Source of the DNA: Mucilaginibacter rubeus
GTDB taxonomy: Bacteria > Bacteroidota > Bacteroidia > Sphingobacteriales > Sphingobacteriaceae
Direction: 5' to 3'
Assembly: GCF_014643835.1 (NCBI RefSeq)
Contig: NZ_BMKD01000006.1
Location: 323,883-387,882, forward strand
Length of the DNA stretch: 64,000 nt
Below, one piece after another: positions 44,790-54,214 of the stretch. Both the position numbers and the translations under genes were made by a program. The stretch's first letter is position 1. Every line of letters starts with the position of its first letter. The notes beneath the pieces are model-generated. The model saw only the letters and a program-made list of their open reading frames with translations. It did no database searches and was not told where the DNA came from.

Positions 44790-45191
44790 ATGAAAACCAC
44801 AGAAGAAGTAAAAGGCCAGTTAGCCAATAAGTTTTTAACAGGGCTAAAAAATCGTGATTGGGAGCTCATGCGCCCGGCCCTTGCCAATGATGTTACCTGG
44901 ACCCTGCCAGGAACAAGTTTGCTTTCGGGTCCTGCTGTTGGTGCCGATGCCGTAATTAAACGTGCCGGTCAGCTGCGTGATTTTGGGGTAATGGTTCAAT
45001 TAAACCACATTCTATACGGATTGGATAGTGTAGCCCTGTCGCTTCACAATACTGCCAGCCGTGGCGATTTGATACTGGATGAGCAGGTAGCCATAGTTTG
45101 CGATATTACTGATAATAAGATTAGCCGGATAACTACCCATTTGAGTGATATTGAAGGGATCAATAAGTTTTTTATTGAAGGGGTGATTTAA
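44790..45191 (+). CDS. SnoaL/NTF2-like protein
   Basis: Soluble alpha+beta cone-fold protein of the nuclear-transport-factor-2 superfamily (SnoaL-like). The helix-first pattern FLTGLKNRDWELMRPALANDV and TWTLPGTSLLSGP fit; the end is strand-rich (AIVCDITDNKISRITTHLSD). 133 aa. Members bind or isomerise small hydrophobic molecules; the substrate here is unknown. Last gene of the DUF417 operon. Confidence 0.85.
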   Translation: MKTTEEVKGQLANKFLTGLKNRDWELMRPALANDVTWTLPGTSLLSGPAVGADAVIKRAGQLRDFGVMVQLNHILYGLDSVALSLHNTASRGDLILDEQVAIVCDITDNKISRITTHLSDIEGINKFFIEGVI

Positions 45192-45226
45192 CGTCATACA
45201 GCATATCATAAACTCATTTTACGTTC

Positions 45227-45351
45227 CATCAGGATCTCTCGCAGAGGACCCTGATGTCTTCGCAACGCAAGTACGCCTGTTTGGCGCATGTTATATTATA
45301 GTCTCCCGTCACAGTCAGGAACATCAGGGTCCTCTACGAGAGGCCCTGGTG
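45227..45351. repeat. Pair of AGGGTCCTCT palindromes
   Basis: 45227-45256 and 45322-45351 each read CATCAGG...CCTGATG or CCTGGTG around a TCCTCT(G/A)CGAGAG core, in opposite orientation to each other. They belong to the family at 34.4 and 34.7 kb. Confidence 0.6.
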
Positions 45352-45444
45352 GGACAGAAGCCTGGGATTGCTTCGGGCCTCGCAAAAGACGCTTTTTTTT
45401 GAGTTGCATCTACGTTATCTTTGGGCCTAATCCCTGCAATACAC

Positions 45445-46047
45445 ATGAAATATTTCATTGTCCTTCTATTTATCTTTTTCATTGGCCAACACAGTTTTGC
45501 ACAAACTCATAAAGAGCAAATTGCTGCCTTCAGGCAAAATTATAAGGATGATTTTTTAAAAGATCCGCGATCGCCGCTTAAACAGGATGACCTGCAATTT
45601 TTAAAGTTTTATGATGCCGACAGTACCTACCGCGTAACTGCTAAAGCTGAATTATTGACTAATCAACCGGCTTTTATAATACCAACCTTCAGCGGTGCAG
45701 GCAGCCAGTATGTGCGTTATGCCCAACTTTCGTTTACGCTAAAGGGTAAACCAATGCAGTTAACCATTTACAAAAGCATCGCCCTGTCGCAAAACCCTGC
45801 CTTCAGCAATTATCTGTTCCTGCCTTTTACCGATGCTACCAACGGCTCTGAAACTTATGGTGGCGGCCGATATATCGACCTTACTACTAAAGATATTAAA
45901 AACGGCTCTATCGTTATTGACTTCAATAAAGCCTACAACCCATACTGCGCTTTCAGCAGCGGCTATTCATGCCCTAAACCTCCCGACGAAAACCGGGTTG
46001 ATATGGCAGTTGAAGCTGGCGAAAAAAACTTTGGGAAAGGGCATTGA
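45445..46047 (+). CDS. DUF1684 exported protein
   Basis: Signal peptide 1-19 (FIVLLFIFFIGQHSFAQ), then one DUF1684 domain (about 30-195) with FLKDPRSPLKQDDLQFLKFY, LPFTDATNGSETYGGGRYID and the C-terminal NPYCAFSSGYSCPKPPDENR. 200 aa from ATG at 45445; TATCTTTG at 45416-45423 is a good -7 box just upstream. Function unknown; family members are common in Bacteroidota and Actinobacteria. Confidence 0.88.
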   Translation: MKYFIVLLFIFFIGQHSFAQTHKEQIAAFRQNYKDDFLKDPRSPLKQDDLQFLKFYDADSTYRVTAKAELLTNQPAFIIPTFSGAGSQYVRYAQLSFTLKGKPMQLTIYKSIALSQNPAFSNYLFLPFTDATNGSETYGGGRYIDLTTKDIKNGSIVIDFNKAYNPYCAFSSGYSCPKPPDENRVDMAVEAGEKNFGKGH

Positions 46048-46082
46048 TCTAAATCTGCATTAAACAAGCACATTAATTGTTT

Positions 46083-47120
46083 TTACCTTATAAAGATACC
46101 GGCATCGATGTGCGCTCCTGGTGATGAAGAGGAAAGGTTCAGGTAATCTTTTGGTATGCCTTTGGTTTGCACTTCGCTCAGGGTTACTTTTCCAACTTTT
46201 TGGATACTCTGTTCTATAGGCTTATTTAGCCGGTCTGGCTTTACGTCCTCTTCGTTAAAGCCCAAATAAAAAGCGTTTTCGGAGATAAGCGAATTGGCAA
46301 ACTCATAGTTAGCATGTGCACCACGGTAACCTATCCAAAAATAATTGCAATTGGTAACGATATTATCACTGAAAGTAAACGGCATATTGGAACTCTGGCC
46401 GTAGCCGTACCAAACAGCACCTTCATAGGCCCCGTAAATAATAGAATGAGTGAGTGAAAAATCCCTGATCCCGAGAAATACCATAACGGCGTTTTTTACC
46501 CCATAAAATATACAATGGTCTACGCGGATACCGGCACCCTGGGCAAAAACCCCTCCTTGTATAGGTGCAGAATTCTTTTCCCCGATAAAATAACACTGGG
46601 AGATTTCCAGCCCGGTCAATGTGCTGTCCCTCCTTTCTATAACGTAATAATACTCTGATGCGGGGTTTGGGTTACCGGTGAACTTCAGTCCTTTAATTAC
46701 TACATGATTCCGGGCGATCTGGAAAGCGGAACTGGCATGCTTTAATTTACCGGCCCTGTTGGAATCGGCCACGCATTGGATAACCGGCATTTTGGCCGGT
46801 GCCCAGTCGGGATCACCGGGCATGACCATCGCTTCGAAAGTGTATTTTTCAGCAACCTGCCGGTTACTTTCATCACGAATTGCCAATGCACTTTTAATGA
46901 TATAAAGGCCGGGCGCAATCTTAATGGTAATGGGCTCTTCACCGCTAAACGTATTTGCCTTGACAACCGCTTTTTCCAGGCTTGCCAGCGGTTCACTTTG
47001 CGTACCCGGGGCATCATCCCTACCCCGGCTTACATCTACATATAGTGTTTGCGCGTTCAGCGGAATGCTCCAAATCAATAATATTATAAAGCTTAAAAAT
47101 TTTAATGCAGTGGGTTTCAT
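46083..47120 (-). CDS. Exported parallel beta-helix protein
   Basis: 345-aa protein with a signal peptide (1-24, ILLIWSIPLNAQ) and a right-handed parallel beta-helix: it opens TLYVDVSRGRDDAPGTQSEP, the usual start of polysaccharide-lyase-like or chondroitinase-B-like folds, and continues with repeated turns (FQIARNHVVIKGLKFTGNP, IRVDHCIFYGVKNAVMVFLG, FTFSDNIVTNCNYFWIGY). Such folds bind or cut polysaccharides, but I see no catalytic set that I can name. It ends IDAGIFIR. Isolated gene. Confidence 0.8.
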   Translation of the reverse strand: MKPTALKFLSFIILLIWSIPLNAQTLYVDVSRGRDDAPGTQSEPLASLEKAVVKANTFSGEEPITIKIAPGLYIIKSALAIRDESNRQVAEKYTFEAMVMPGDPDWAPAKMPVIQCVADSNRAGKLKHASSAFQIARNHVVIKGLKFTGNPNPASEYYYVIERRDSTLTGLEISQCYFIGEKNSAPIQGGVFAQGAGIRVDHCIFYGVKNAVMVFLGIRDFSLTHSIIYGAYEGAVWYGYGQSSNMPFTFSDNIVTNCNYFWIGYRGAHANYEFANSLISENAFYLGFNEEDVKPDRLNKPIEQSIQKVGKVTLSEVQTKGIPKDYLNLSSSSPGAHIDAGIFIR

Positions 47121-47452
47121 GAGTTAAACTATAAGGCATGCTGCCTGGTAAACAAATGTAAAAGAGCAGAAGGTGTCCGCATATTCATAACAGGTTCAAG
47201 TTTGTTCAAGTTTCATCACGCCGGAATCAAAAATATAATCAAACATTACCTCTGAAAACAAAAAACAGCCCGGCAGTTAAAATAAGCTTTCAAAGTTTGT
47301 GGTTACCGGTCTGACAGTTTCCAGGTTGTAAGGAAATAAAAATATACCAGGTAGAAATTCTTGCAATCCAACACACAAAACATTACCGGTAACGAGACTG
47401 TTACACCCTAAACAAAACCTAACCGGTAAATTTGAACAAAGCCTCCGGAAAT
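47121..47452. other. Divergent intergenic region, no gene seen
   Basis: It separates two divergent genes. Three ACCGGT words (TTACCGGT 47303-47310, ATTACCGGTAA 47382-47392, AACCGGTAAA 47421-47430) are the only pattern noted; they may be operator sites or chance. Confidence 0.4.
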
Positions 47453-48340
47453 ATGAACCAAATCAGCAAAGAAGATATCAAACAGGAAGTGTTTGACCTG
47501 TATGATGATTACGCACATAACCGCCTCGACAGGCGCTCATTTGTGCAAAAGCTCTCCATGTATGCAGTGGGCGGCCTTACCGTAACCGCACTAATGAGTT
47601 TCCTGATGCCTGATTACCAGGGTGCCATACAGGTAAAATCCGACGATCCGCGTTTAAAATCGGGCTACATTAATTACCCTTCGCCCAAAGGCGGCGGTAC
47701 AATTAAAGGATTATTATCGGAGCCTGCAGATGCAAAGAAGAAACTGGGCGGCATTGTGGTAGTTCACGAAAACCGGGGCTTAAACCCTTATATTGAAGAT
47801 GTGGCAAGAAGAGCTGCCCTTGCAGGATTTATTACCCTTGCACCCGACGCGCTAACACCGCTTGGCGGCTATCCCGGCAATGATGACGAAGGGCGTACCA
47901 TGCAGGCCAAACGAAATAAAGGCGAAATGGAGGAAGATTTTATAGCTGCCTATGAATACCTGAAAAACCATAAGGATTGCAATGGTAAGGTAGGTGTTGT
48001 AGGCTTTTGTTTTGGCGGAGGAATTGCCAATATGATGGCTGTGCGTGTTCCCGATCTGGCTGCCGCTGTTCCATTTTATGGAAGTCAACCCGCTGTTGAG
48101 GATGTCCCTAAAATTAAAGCGCCGCTGTTGCTGCATTACGCGGCCCTGGATACCCGGATTACGGAGGGCTGGCCGGCATACGAAAAAGCGCTTAAAGAAA
48201 ATGGCAAAAAATACCAGGCTTATATCTATGAAAACGCGAACCACGGCTTTCATAATAATACAACTCCACGTTATGACAAAGCCGCGGCAGAACTGGCCTG
48301 GAAAAGGACTATAGATTTTTTTAATGAGAATTTAAACTAA
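47453..48340 (+). CDS. Dienelactone hydrolase family protein
   Basis: Alpha/beta hydrolase of the dienelactone hydrolase group, with Cys nucleophile in [15 protein letters not shown] (residues about 178-192), Asp near [17 protein letters not shown] and His in [14 protein letters not shown]. The N-terminus [20 protein letters not shown] precedes an RRSFVQK box and hydrophobic stretch (about 27-58), which looks like a twin-arginine-type signal or membrane anchor. ATG at 47453 (295 aa) is preferred over TTG at 47432. Family members hydrolyse lactones or esters; substrate unknown. Confidence 0.9.
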   Translation: MNQISKEDIKQEVFDLYDDYAHNRLDRRSFVQKLSMYAVGGLTVTALMSFLMPDYQGAIQVKSDDPRLKSGYINYPSPKGGGTIKGLLSEPADAKKKLGGIVVVHENRGLNPYIEDVARRAALAGFITLAPDALTPLGGYPGNDDEGRTMQAKRNKGEMEEDFIAAYEYLKNHKDCNGKVGVVGFCFGGGIANMMAVRVPDLAAAVPFYGSQPAVEDVPKIKAPLLLHYAALDTRITEGWPAYEKALKENGKKYQAYIYENANHGFHNNTTPRYDKAAAELAWKRTIDFFNENLN

Positions 48341-48367
48341 AGACCTGAAATTTCAGGTCTTTAGTTT
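48334..48367. terminator. 34-bp perfect palindrome, bidirectional terminator
   Basis: 48334-48350 and 48351-48367 are exact reverse complements (AAACTAAAGACCTGAAA and its complement), with no loop. The hydrolase stop codon (48338-48340) lies within it. It should end the hydrolase transcript and the convergent DUF4342 transcript. Confidence 0.75.
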
Positions 48368-48392
48368 CGCAGGATCATATTGTGAAGATACC

Positions 48393-48659
48393 TTATTCTT
48401 TGGGGGTATCTTCTTTATCTTCCTCTTCCCGTTCTACCGTTATGGTACATTCCGTAACCAGTGCGGCCAGGGTACCTACGGCAGCAAAAACCGGTGCCAG
48501 GATCATCCCGAAAAGGCCAACACTTAACGGAAAGGTCATTAACTCTTTGCCATGCTTGTCCGAAATGGTGATCCTGCTGGCTTTACCTTCGTTAATTATC
48601 TCTTTTATCTTTCCCAATAACGCTTCACCGTTAATTGAAAATGTTTCTTTGGTGCTCAT
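48393..48659 (-). CDS. DUF4342 protein
   Basis: 88-aa protein. N-terminal half MSTKETFSINGEALLGKIKE plus ASRITISDKHGKELMTFPLS, then a hydrophobic segment (about 46-70, VGLFGMILAPVFAAVGTLAA) and an acidic tail (EREEEDKEDTPKE). This is the DUF4342 pattern. It probably sits in the inner membrane by one helix; function unknown. Confidence 0.85.
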   Translation of the reverse strand: MSTKETFSINGEALLGKIKEIINEGKASRITISDKHGKELMTFPLSVGLFGMILAPVFAAVGTLAALVTECTITVEREEEDKEDTPKE

Positions 48660-48722
48660 GTTTTTTCTAAGTTTTTATATTTAGATGTGCATACCAGCGG
48701 CTTGTTACAGGTTTGGCTAAAT

Positions 48723-48947
48723 ATGCCAATAGCAGGTGGAATATTAATTTCCTTACTGCAGAGGCTTCTCAATTGGTTACAAAAAAAGCAAACTCCTCAT
48801 GCCGAATTTATTCCGGCACCCCACTTTCAAAGTAAGCGGAGGACAACTAAGCAAGAATTAATCGTGAAACCAGGTAAGCGTGAATATCCAGTTAAGTACC
48901 GACATAAATCCGGCATCACGTATGTTTTTAACTTTAAACGATATTAA
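48723..48947 (+). CDS. Possible small protein, 74 aa
   Basis: Frame from ATG at 48723 (or GTG at 48687). It opens with an amphipathic stretch (MPIAGGILISLLQRLLNWLQ), then a basic hydrophilic part (SKRRTTKQELIVKPGKREY). I do not recognise it; the stop abuts the convergent oxidoreductase stop. It may be a real small membrane-linked protein or chance. Confidence 0.3.
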   Translation: MPIAGGILISLLQRLLNWLQKKQTPHAEFIPAPHFQSKRRTTKQELIVKPGKREYPVKYRHKSGITYVFNFKRY

Positions 48948-50062
48948 ACACTTATCTCCACCTTCTTTCCGGTTTTAACAGCAAGGTAAATGGCATCAAT
49001 AATTTTAAGGTCTTTCACTCCTTCTTCACCGTTTACCGGTACTACCGGCTTTTTATTATTAAATATAATCTCACACATTTCATCCATCTGTACGGTTTGA
49101 TGTGTGGTAACAGGCTGGTTTAGTTCTCCTAAGTGGGTGCGGCCCTTAATTGGCCCGTAGCCGGTAGAAGGCTGCATTTCGGCAAAGCCTTTTTCTCCAT
49201 CAAGAAAAAACCGGTCGAGATTGTTCATATTGTAGGTTGACAGGCAAGACGCGACGGCCCCGCTTGGGAAGCCGAACTGGAACTGGATGGTTTCATCAAC
49301 CCCTTCTTTAAATTTCACCGTATCGGTTTTAGTTTCCTGGGCGGTAACCCATATCGGTTCTTCACCGGTCATATAGCGCGATCCGTTGATGGCATAGATC
49401 CCAATATCCATCATAGAGCCGCCACCGGCAAGCTTTTTATTCAACCGCCATTGTGTGGGATCGCCGATGGTAAACCCGCATTGCCCCTGAAAAAACCTGA
49501 TCTTCCCAAACTCGCCGTTTTGCCTCATCCTGATCACTTCAAGCGTTTTGGGCTCAAAATGCATCCGGTAGCCAACCAACAATTTTACATTGGCCTTTTT
49601 ACAGGCATCAACCATCTCCTGCCCCTCTTTGGCATTCACGGCCATTGGCTTTTCGCATATAGCATGTTTACCGGCTGCAGCCACCCTGATCACAAAATCG
49701 CGGTGCAAGCCGTTGGGTGTAATAACGTATACCGCGTCGATATCGGGGTTGTTTTTAATGTTATCGAAATTCTCATAGTTGTAGCAATTTTTTTCGGGGA
49801 TGCCATATTTGCTTTGCCATGCTTTAACTTTTGATGGGGTTCCGCTAATTACCCCAACCAGTTTAGCTTTGGTACATTTCCGCATAGCTTCTGCAACTAT
49901 GGTTCCATAGCCTCCAAGTCCCATAATGGCCACACGTAATACCGGGCCGTCATAAACCTGTGCAGTTTTGTCTGCTCCCGCTGCACATCCTAAGTATGGT
50001 ACAAGTTGCAGGGCCAGGGCCGATAAGCCCAACTTTTGTAAAAAATCACGACGAGAATTCAT
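48944..50062 (-). CDS. Gfo/Idh/MocA family oxidoreductase, exported
   Basis: NAD(P)-dependent sugar oxidoreductase family. A twin-arginine-type leader (NSRRDFLQKLGLSALAL) is followed by a Cys that may be lipidated (LGCAAG). Rossmann part with VAIMGLGGYGTIVAEAM, YVITPNGLHRDFVI, and the conserved EKP box in HAICEKPMAVNAKEG; C-terminal sheet domain with GGGSMMDIGIYAINGSRY. Length 372 aa from ATG at 50062. Exported members usually keep a tightly bound NADP, as in glucose-fructose oxidoreductase. It is 395 bp upstream of the GH92 end, on the same strand. Confidence 0.9.
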   Translation of the reverse strand: MNSRRDFLQKLGLSALALQLVPYLGCAAGADKTAQVYDGPVLRVAIMGLGGYGTIVAEAMRKCTKAKLVGVISGTPSKVKAWQSKYGIPEKNCYNYENFDNIKNNPDIDAVYVITPNGLHRDFVIRVAAAGKHAICEKPMAVNAKEGQEMVDACKKANVKLLVGYRMHFEPKTLEVIRMRQNGEFGKIRFFQGQCGFTIGDPTQWRLNKKLAGGGSMMDIGIYAINGSRYMTGEEPIWVTAQETKTDTVKFKEGVDETIQFQFGFPSGAVASCLSTYNMNNLDRFFLDGEKGFAEMQPSTGYGPIKGRTHLGELNQPVTTHQTVQMDEMCEIIFNNKKPVVPVNGEEGVKDLKIIDAIYLAVKTGKKVEISV

Positions 50063-50505
50063 AGGTATGTTTTTTGGTTTATGACAATTTACATATTTCC
50101 GGGTAAAATACACTTAAGTCATCTGATTTTTACAGGGAATGAAGAGCTTCCTTCTAAAAGAAGCTAAAAACAAATAAGAAAATCGTAATGCGTGAAACGA
50201 AGCCCGGCCCGACCTATAGAGTAGCTCTCCATTGTTTGGGATTGCTTTGCCCATCACAATGAAACCATCATAAGACATTGATTATTAAGCATTTTTTTTA
50301 TCTATTTTATAACATGGACGTTGCCTGCGGCCGGGCTATCCGCTGCAAGTCCTCGCCTTGCCTGCGCACAAACCTAACCCGCGCTGTGGGCTTTACGCTT
50401 CTATCCCTAACGCAGCCCTTGCGAAACACCCCTAAAATATGGTTTATACGCCATCACATTTTTCGATCTGTTTGTAAATACCTTCCGATGCTAAGCTCCA
50501 TTATA
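50063..50505. other. Intergenic region, no gene seen
   Basis: Between the GH92 stop and the oxidoreductase start on the same strand. It contains a GC-rich stretch (50320-50430) of the GGGCTATCCGCTGCAAGTCC type that looks like an intergenic dispersed repeat; the frames across it do not look like protein. The oxidoreductase promoter should lie near 50070-50130. Confidence 0.4.
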
Positions 50506-52797
50506 TCATATCCCCTCAGGTTGATTTACCGGTTTCACTGCCCAGTTATTTCCCGGTTGATCGTTCAGATATATGTCGAGTTTGCCGCCGTTGCTGATAT
50601 CGTTGTAACGGATAAAATTATTGGGCATTATTTTGCCATTCAATTTCACCGAGCGGATATACATTGATTTAGGACCTGGTTTATGACAGATGATCTCAAA
50701 CTTTTTGCCGTTTTGAAGCGTGATAGCAATTTTATCAAACAAAGGTGAACACAACAGGTACTCGCCCGAAACCGGGTTTACCGGGTAAAAACCTATGGAA
50801 GCGAACAGATACCAGGCCGACATTTGGCCGGCATCATCATTTCCTCCCAAACCACCCGGACCATCACTGTATTCAGTGGCCAGGATCTTGCGTACAGCGG
50901 CTTGCGTTTTCCATGGCGATGGCGTATAATCATACATAAAAGGGATCTGGTGCCCCGGCTCATTGCCATGCCAGTATTCGCCTTTTTCAAACAGGCTATC
51001 TAACGACTGTTCCAGTTTCTTCGTTCCACCCATCAACTTTGCCAGGCCGGGGACATCCTGCGGTACATAAAAGGTATATTGACGTGCGGTACCTTCTGTA
51101 ATATAAGTCGCCTTTTTATCCGGATCAAAGGGAGATACCCATGTACCATCAGCATGCTTGCCGCGGACAAAGCCACTTGCAGCATCAAATACATTGGCAT
51201 AATATTTTGCCCGTTTGGTGAGTGTGGTATAATCGGCAGATTTTTTTAAAGCTTTTGCAAATTGCGCCAGCGCGTAATCGTCATAAGCATACTCCATTGT
51301 ACGGCTCACCTGTTCCATTTTATGAAAGGCATCGCGTACGCTATCTTCTAACGGGATATATTGATATTTCAAATAACTATCCAACGCCCTGCGGCCTTTG
51401 CCTTCTACATAATCGGCGCGATTGGCGGGTAGTTCAAAAGCGTTATGCCTTAAAATTTGGTAAGCTTCTTCAGCGTCAAAATCAGTGATCCCCTTTAAAT
51501 AGGCCGAACTGATTACAGAAGCCGTATGATCGCCGATCATTTCGGATGTATAGCTATTCCAGCAGGGGAACACTGGCATCCAGCCACCCTGTTTACCTTT
51601 CAGGATCAGTGATTTTGCCAGGTTATTGATCAAAGATGGGTTCAGGATCTCAAACAGTGGCAACTGTGCCCGGTAAATATCCCACATCGAAAAATCATCA
51701 TAATAATTGCCGTTTGATAATTGTTCCATTTGATAATCGCCGGCAAACCGCGGGTATCTGCCATCAACATCATTAAAAAGACGCGGATGCTGCATGGCAT
51801 GGTAAAATGATGTATAAAAGATCCGTTTATCCTGCTCATTGTTAGTTGAAATGTTGATTTGCCCCAGGGCCTTTTCCCATTTTATCCTACTGCTTTTTAC
51901 AACCCTGTCAAAATCAAATCCCGGCATTTCGGCCTGCAGGTTTTTGCGGGCGCCTTCCAAACTGGTAAACGAAGTGCCAATCCTGATCGTTAGCTTTTCG
52001 CCTTTATTGAGCTTAAATCCGGCATAAATCCCTGTACCTGCATCGTTTTTGATACTATCTGCAATAAATATTTTATTGCCTGCAAAAGTGCCCGTTTTTC
52101 CTAAACTCCGTTCAAACCTGATCACAAAGAAACCGCTGAAACCTGCGCTTTTCCCCCATCCCTGGTAAATACGGTGAGCAGGATTATAGCCCGATATCTC
52201 ACCAGCTTGCTTATCTACTTTTACAAAACCTTCATGATAATCGCTATTGGCTTTGATCAATAAATAAAGGCTGTCGGCCTGCCGCATGGTAAACTGCATC
52301 ATGCCGCAACGCTCTGTGGAGGTTACCGCGGCATTCACTTTATATTGGTTAAGATTGATGCTATAAACGTGAGGAGACGACAGTTCATCAGTATGTTTAA
52401 ATGCTGCACTATAATTAGCTGTTTTTAGCTTGCCTGTGATGGGCATAATGGTAAAGCTGCCATAATCCTGTGTACATGAACCGCTTAGCCAGTGCGAACC
52501 ACGGAGGCCGTTGAACAGGCCGTCCTTATAATAATATGGAGGTACGCACTTGGTTTCGCCGCTCTCGGTTTCGGGTGTCCATTGTGTCATGGCAAAGGGG
52601 GCAGTAACCGCGGGAATGGTATTGGCAAACCGTGTATCAGCCGCTTGTCCATGTTTTAGTGCGGAAGCTGTAGTGGCAATAGCTGTACCGGCCATGGGCT
52701 GTACATATTTAACCAGGTTTTGGGCAAAAACCGGCCACGGAAACAACAAGAAAATGATATAAATAAACCGGTTTGCAATTTTGGAGATGAAATTCAT
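50506..52797 (-). CDS. GH92 alpha-mannosidase-type glycoside hydrolase
   Basis: Exported hydrolase of family GH92, calcium-dependent exo-alpha-mannosidases (alpha-1,2 activity is frequent). Signal peptide 1-25 (IIFLLFPWPVFA). N-terminal beta-sandwich (about 30-270; RGSHWLSGSCTQDYGSFTIM), then the alpha/alpha barrel with the catalytic Glu region HGNEPGHQIPFMYDY and the family mark GGNDDAGQMSAWYLFASIGF. 763 aa is normal. Enzymes of this family cut N-glycans or yeast mannan. The oxidoreductase gene upstream is on the same strand but far, so common control is uncertain. Confidence 0.93.
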   Translation of the reverse strand: MNFISKIANRFIYIIFLLFPWPVFAQNLVKYVQPMAGTAIATTASALKHGQAADTRFANTIPAVTAPFAMTQWTPETESGETKCVPPYYYKDGLFNGLRGSHWLSGSCTQDYGSFTIMPITGKLKTANYSAAFKHTDELSSPHVYSINLNQYKVNAAVTSTERCGMMQFTMRQADSLYLLIKANSDYHEGFVKVDKQAGEISGYNPAHRIYQGWGKSAGFSGFFVIRFERSLGKTGTFAGNKIFIADSIKNDAGTGIYAGFKLNKGEKLTIRIGTSFTSLEGARKNLQAEMPGFDFDRVVKSSRIKWEKALGQINISTNNEQDKRIFYTSFYHAMQHPRLFNDVDGRYPRFAGDYQMEQLSNGNYYDDFSMWDIYRAQLPLFEILNPSLINNLAKSLILKGKQGGWMPVFPCWNSYTSEMIGDHTASVISSAYLKGITDFDAEEAYQILRHNAFELPANRADYVEGKGRRALDSYLKYQYIPLEDSVRDAFHKMEQVSRTMEYAYDDYALAQFAKALKKSADYTTLTKRAKYYANVFDAASGFVRGKHADGTWVSPFDPDKKATYITEGTARQYTFYVPQDVPGLAKLMGGTKKLEQSLDSLFEKGEYWHGNEPGHQIPFMYDYTPSPWKTQAAVRKILATEYSDGPGGLGGNDDAGQMSAWYLFASIGFYPVNPVSGEYLLCSPLFDKIAITLQNGKKFEIICHKPGPKSMYIRSVKLNGKIMPNNFIRYNDISNGGKLDIYLNDQPGNNWAVKPVNQPEGI

Positions 52798-53128
52798 TTT
52801 TCGGACAGCGTATTAACAAAAAAATTTCAGCAAAATACAGCAATCGTTGCTAATTGTTACATGCACGAGTAAAATAATGATGTTATACAACCTGGCCGGT
52901 ACCGATAAACCATAAGGATTAGTTGTTACTGCGCTCCAACCAGCACTGCCACTTCCAACTATTTCAGATAATGGCAAATCTGGCGGGGAATATGTCTAAC
53001 TGAAGTCACCATTTGTCCGGTTCATGCATCAACCACTTCCATAATCCTGGTGCCGGTGTACTTTTGTTATGCCCGATGATGAGGAAAGCATCTGAAGGCG
53101 AATTATTAATCAAACTAATCCGAAAAAC
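52798..53128. other. Divergent intergenic region with AraC-type promoter
   Basis: Separates the GH92 gene (minus) from the alpha/beta hydrolase (plus). Its right part holds the two-repeat activator site and the -7 box given as a separate entry; the rest shows nothing definite. Confidence 0.5.
52991..53066 (+). promoter_or_regulatory. Activator-type promoter: two 21-bp-spaced repeats plus -7 box
   Basis: TATGTCTAACTGAAG (52991-53005) and TTTGTCCGGTTCATG (53012-53026) begin 21 bp apart. The -7 box TACTTTTG (53059-53066) follows after 32 bp, and no -33 TTTG is seen. The same layout precedes the hydrolase at 55560 and DoxX at 55980. Confidence 0.6.
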
Positions 53129-54187
53129 ATGAACAACGAAACAACATTCAGCCGTCGCCGCTTTCTTGGTATCTCCGCATTAACAGTTGCAGCAGCAGAG
53201 TTAGGCGGTCTCGGTATACTTAAAGCAGAAACCAAACAGATAGATTCACCGGCACAGCAAAACAATACTCTTTTTTCTACAGCTTCTTTCGACTCGATCA
53301 AACAGATAAATGCAGGCCTGCTTAATATTGGCTACGCAGAAAGCGGCCCGGCAAACGGACAGCCTGTTATCCTGCTTCATGGGTGGCCATATGATATACA
53401 TAGCTATACTGAAGTATCAGCCATACTTGCCAAAGCCGGCTACAGGGTTATTGTACCTCATTTGCGCGGCCACGGCACAACGCAATTCCTTTCGGCACAA
53501 ACTTTCAGGAACGGGCAGCAAGCTGCAATAGCTACAGATGTTATTGCACTGATGGATGCATTAAAAATAAATAGCGCCATTATTGGTGGTTTTGACTGGG
53601 GCGCTCGTACAGCAAATATCGTGGCGGCATTATGGCCTGAGCGCTGCAAAGCAATGGTTTCGGTAAGCGGGTACCTGATAGGCAGCCAGGAAGCAAATAA
53701 AAAACCACTGCCGCCCAAAGCAGAACTATCATGGTGGTACCAATTTTATTTTAGTACCGAGCGCGGCCAATTGGGCTACGAGGCAAACAGGCGTGACTTT
53801 AACAGGCTCATCTGGGAAACAGCATCACCCAACTGGAAATTTGACGACGCTACTTTCGCTCAAACCGCTCCGTCTTTTGACAACCCTGACCATGTTGTCA
53901 TCGTGATCCATAATTACCGCTGGCGCCTGGGCCTTGCCGAGGGTGAAACAAAATATGACGATATGGAAAAAAAGCTGGCTACCGCACCTCCAATCATTGT
54001 ACCAACTGTAACCCTTGAAGGCGATGCCAATGGCGCTCCTCACCCTAAGCCTGCTGATTATGCCGCGCGCTTTAAAGGTAAATATGCGCATCATACTATT
54101 AACGGTGGCATAGGCCACAACCTGCCCCAGGAAGCCCCTAAAGCTTTTGCTGACGCCATTATAGAAGCCGAAAGCTTTGCCAAATAA
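53129..54187 (+). CDS. Alpha/beta hydrolase, epoxide-hydrolase type, exported
   Basis: Alpha/beta hydrolase with an apparent Asp nucleophile in IIGGFDWGARTANIV (about 150-164), as in epoxide hydrolases and haloalkane dehalogenases; oxyanion loop LLHGWPYDIHS (about 82-92), RGHGTTQF box, and the closing His in GGIGHNLPQEAP. The N-terminus FSRRRFLGISALTVAAAELG is a twin-arginine signal, so it likely works outside the inner membrane. 352 aa. Preceded by an AraC-type activator promoter and followed by a strong terminator, so it is a single-gene unit. Substrate unknown. Confidence 0.9.
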   Translation: MNNETTFSRRRFLGISALTVAAAELGGLGILKAETKQIDSPAQQNNTLFSTASFDSIKQINAGLLNIGYAESGPANGQPVILLHGWPYDIHSYTEVSAILAKAGYRVIVPHLRGHGTTQFLSAQTFRNGQQAAIATDVIALMDALKINSAIIGGFDWGARTANIVAALWPERCKAMVSVSGYLIGSQEANKKPLPPKAELSWWYQFYFSTERGQLGYEANRRDFNRLIWETASPNWKFDDATFAQTAPSFDNPDHVVIVIHNYRWRLGLAEGETKYDDMEKKLATAPPIIVPTVTLEGDANGAPHPKPADYAARFKGKYAHHTINGGIGHNLPQEAPKAFADAIIEAESFAK

Positions 54188-54214
54188 ATAATCCCTCTTT
54201 TTAAATAACACGGT

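Noticed and set aside
45288-45512. 74-codon plus-strand frame before DUF1684
   Set aside because: It runs through the AGGGTCCTCT palindrome and overlaps the DUF1684 signal peptide in another frame.
50278-50667. 129-codon plus-strand frame
   Set aside because: It overlaps the 3' end of the GH92 gene and a GC-rich intergenic repeat; composition is not protein-like.
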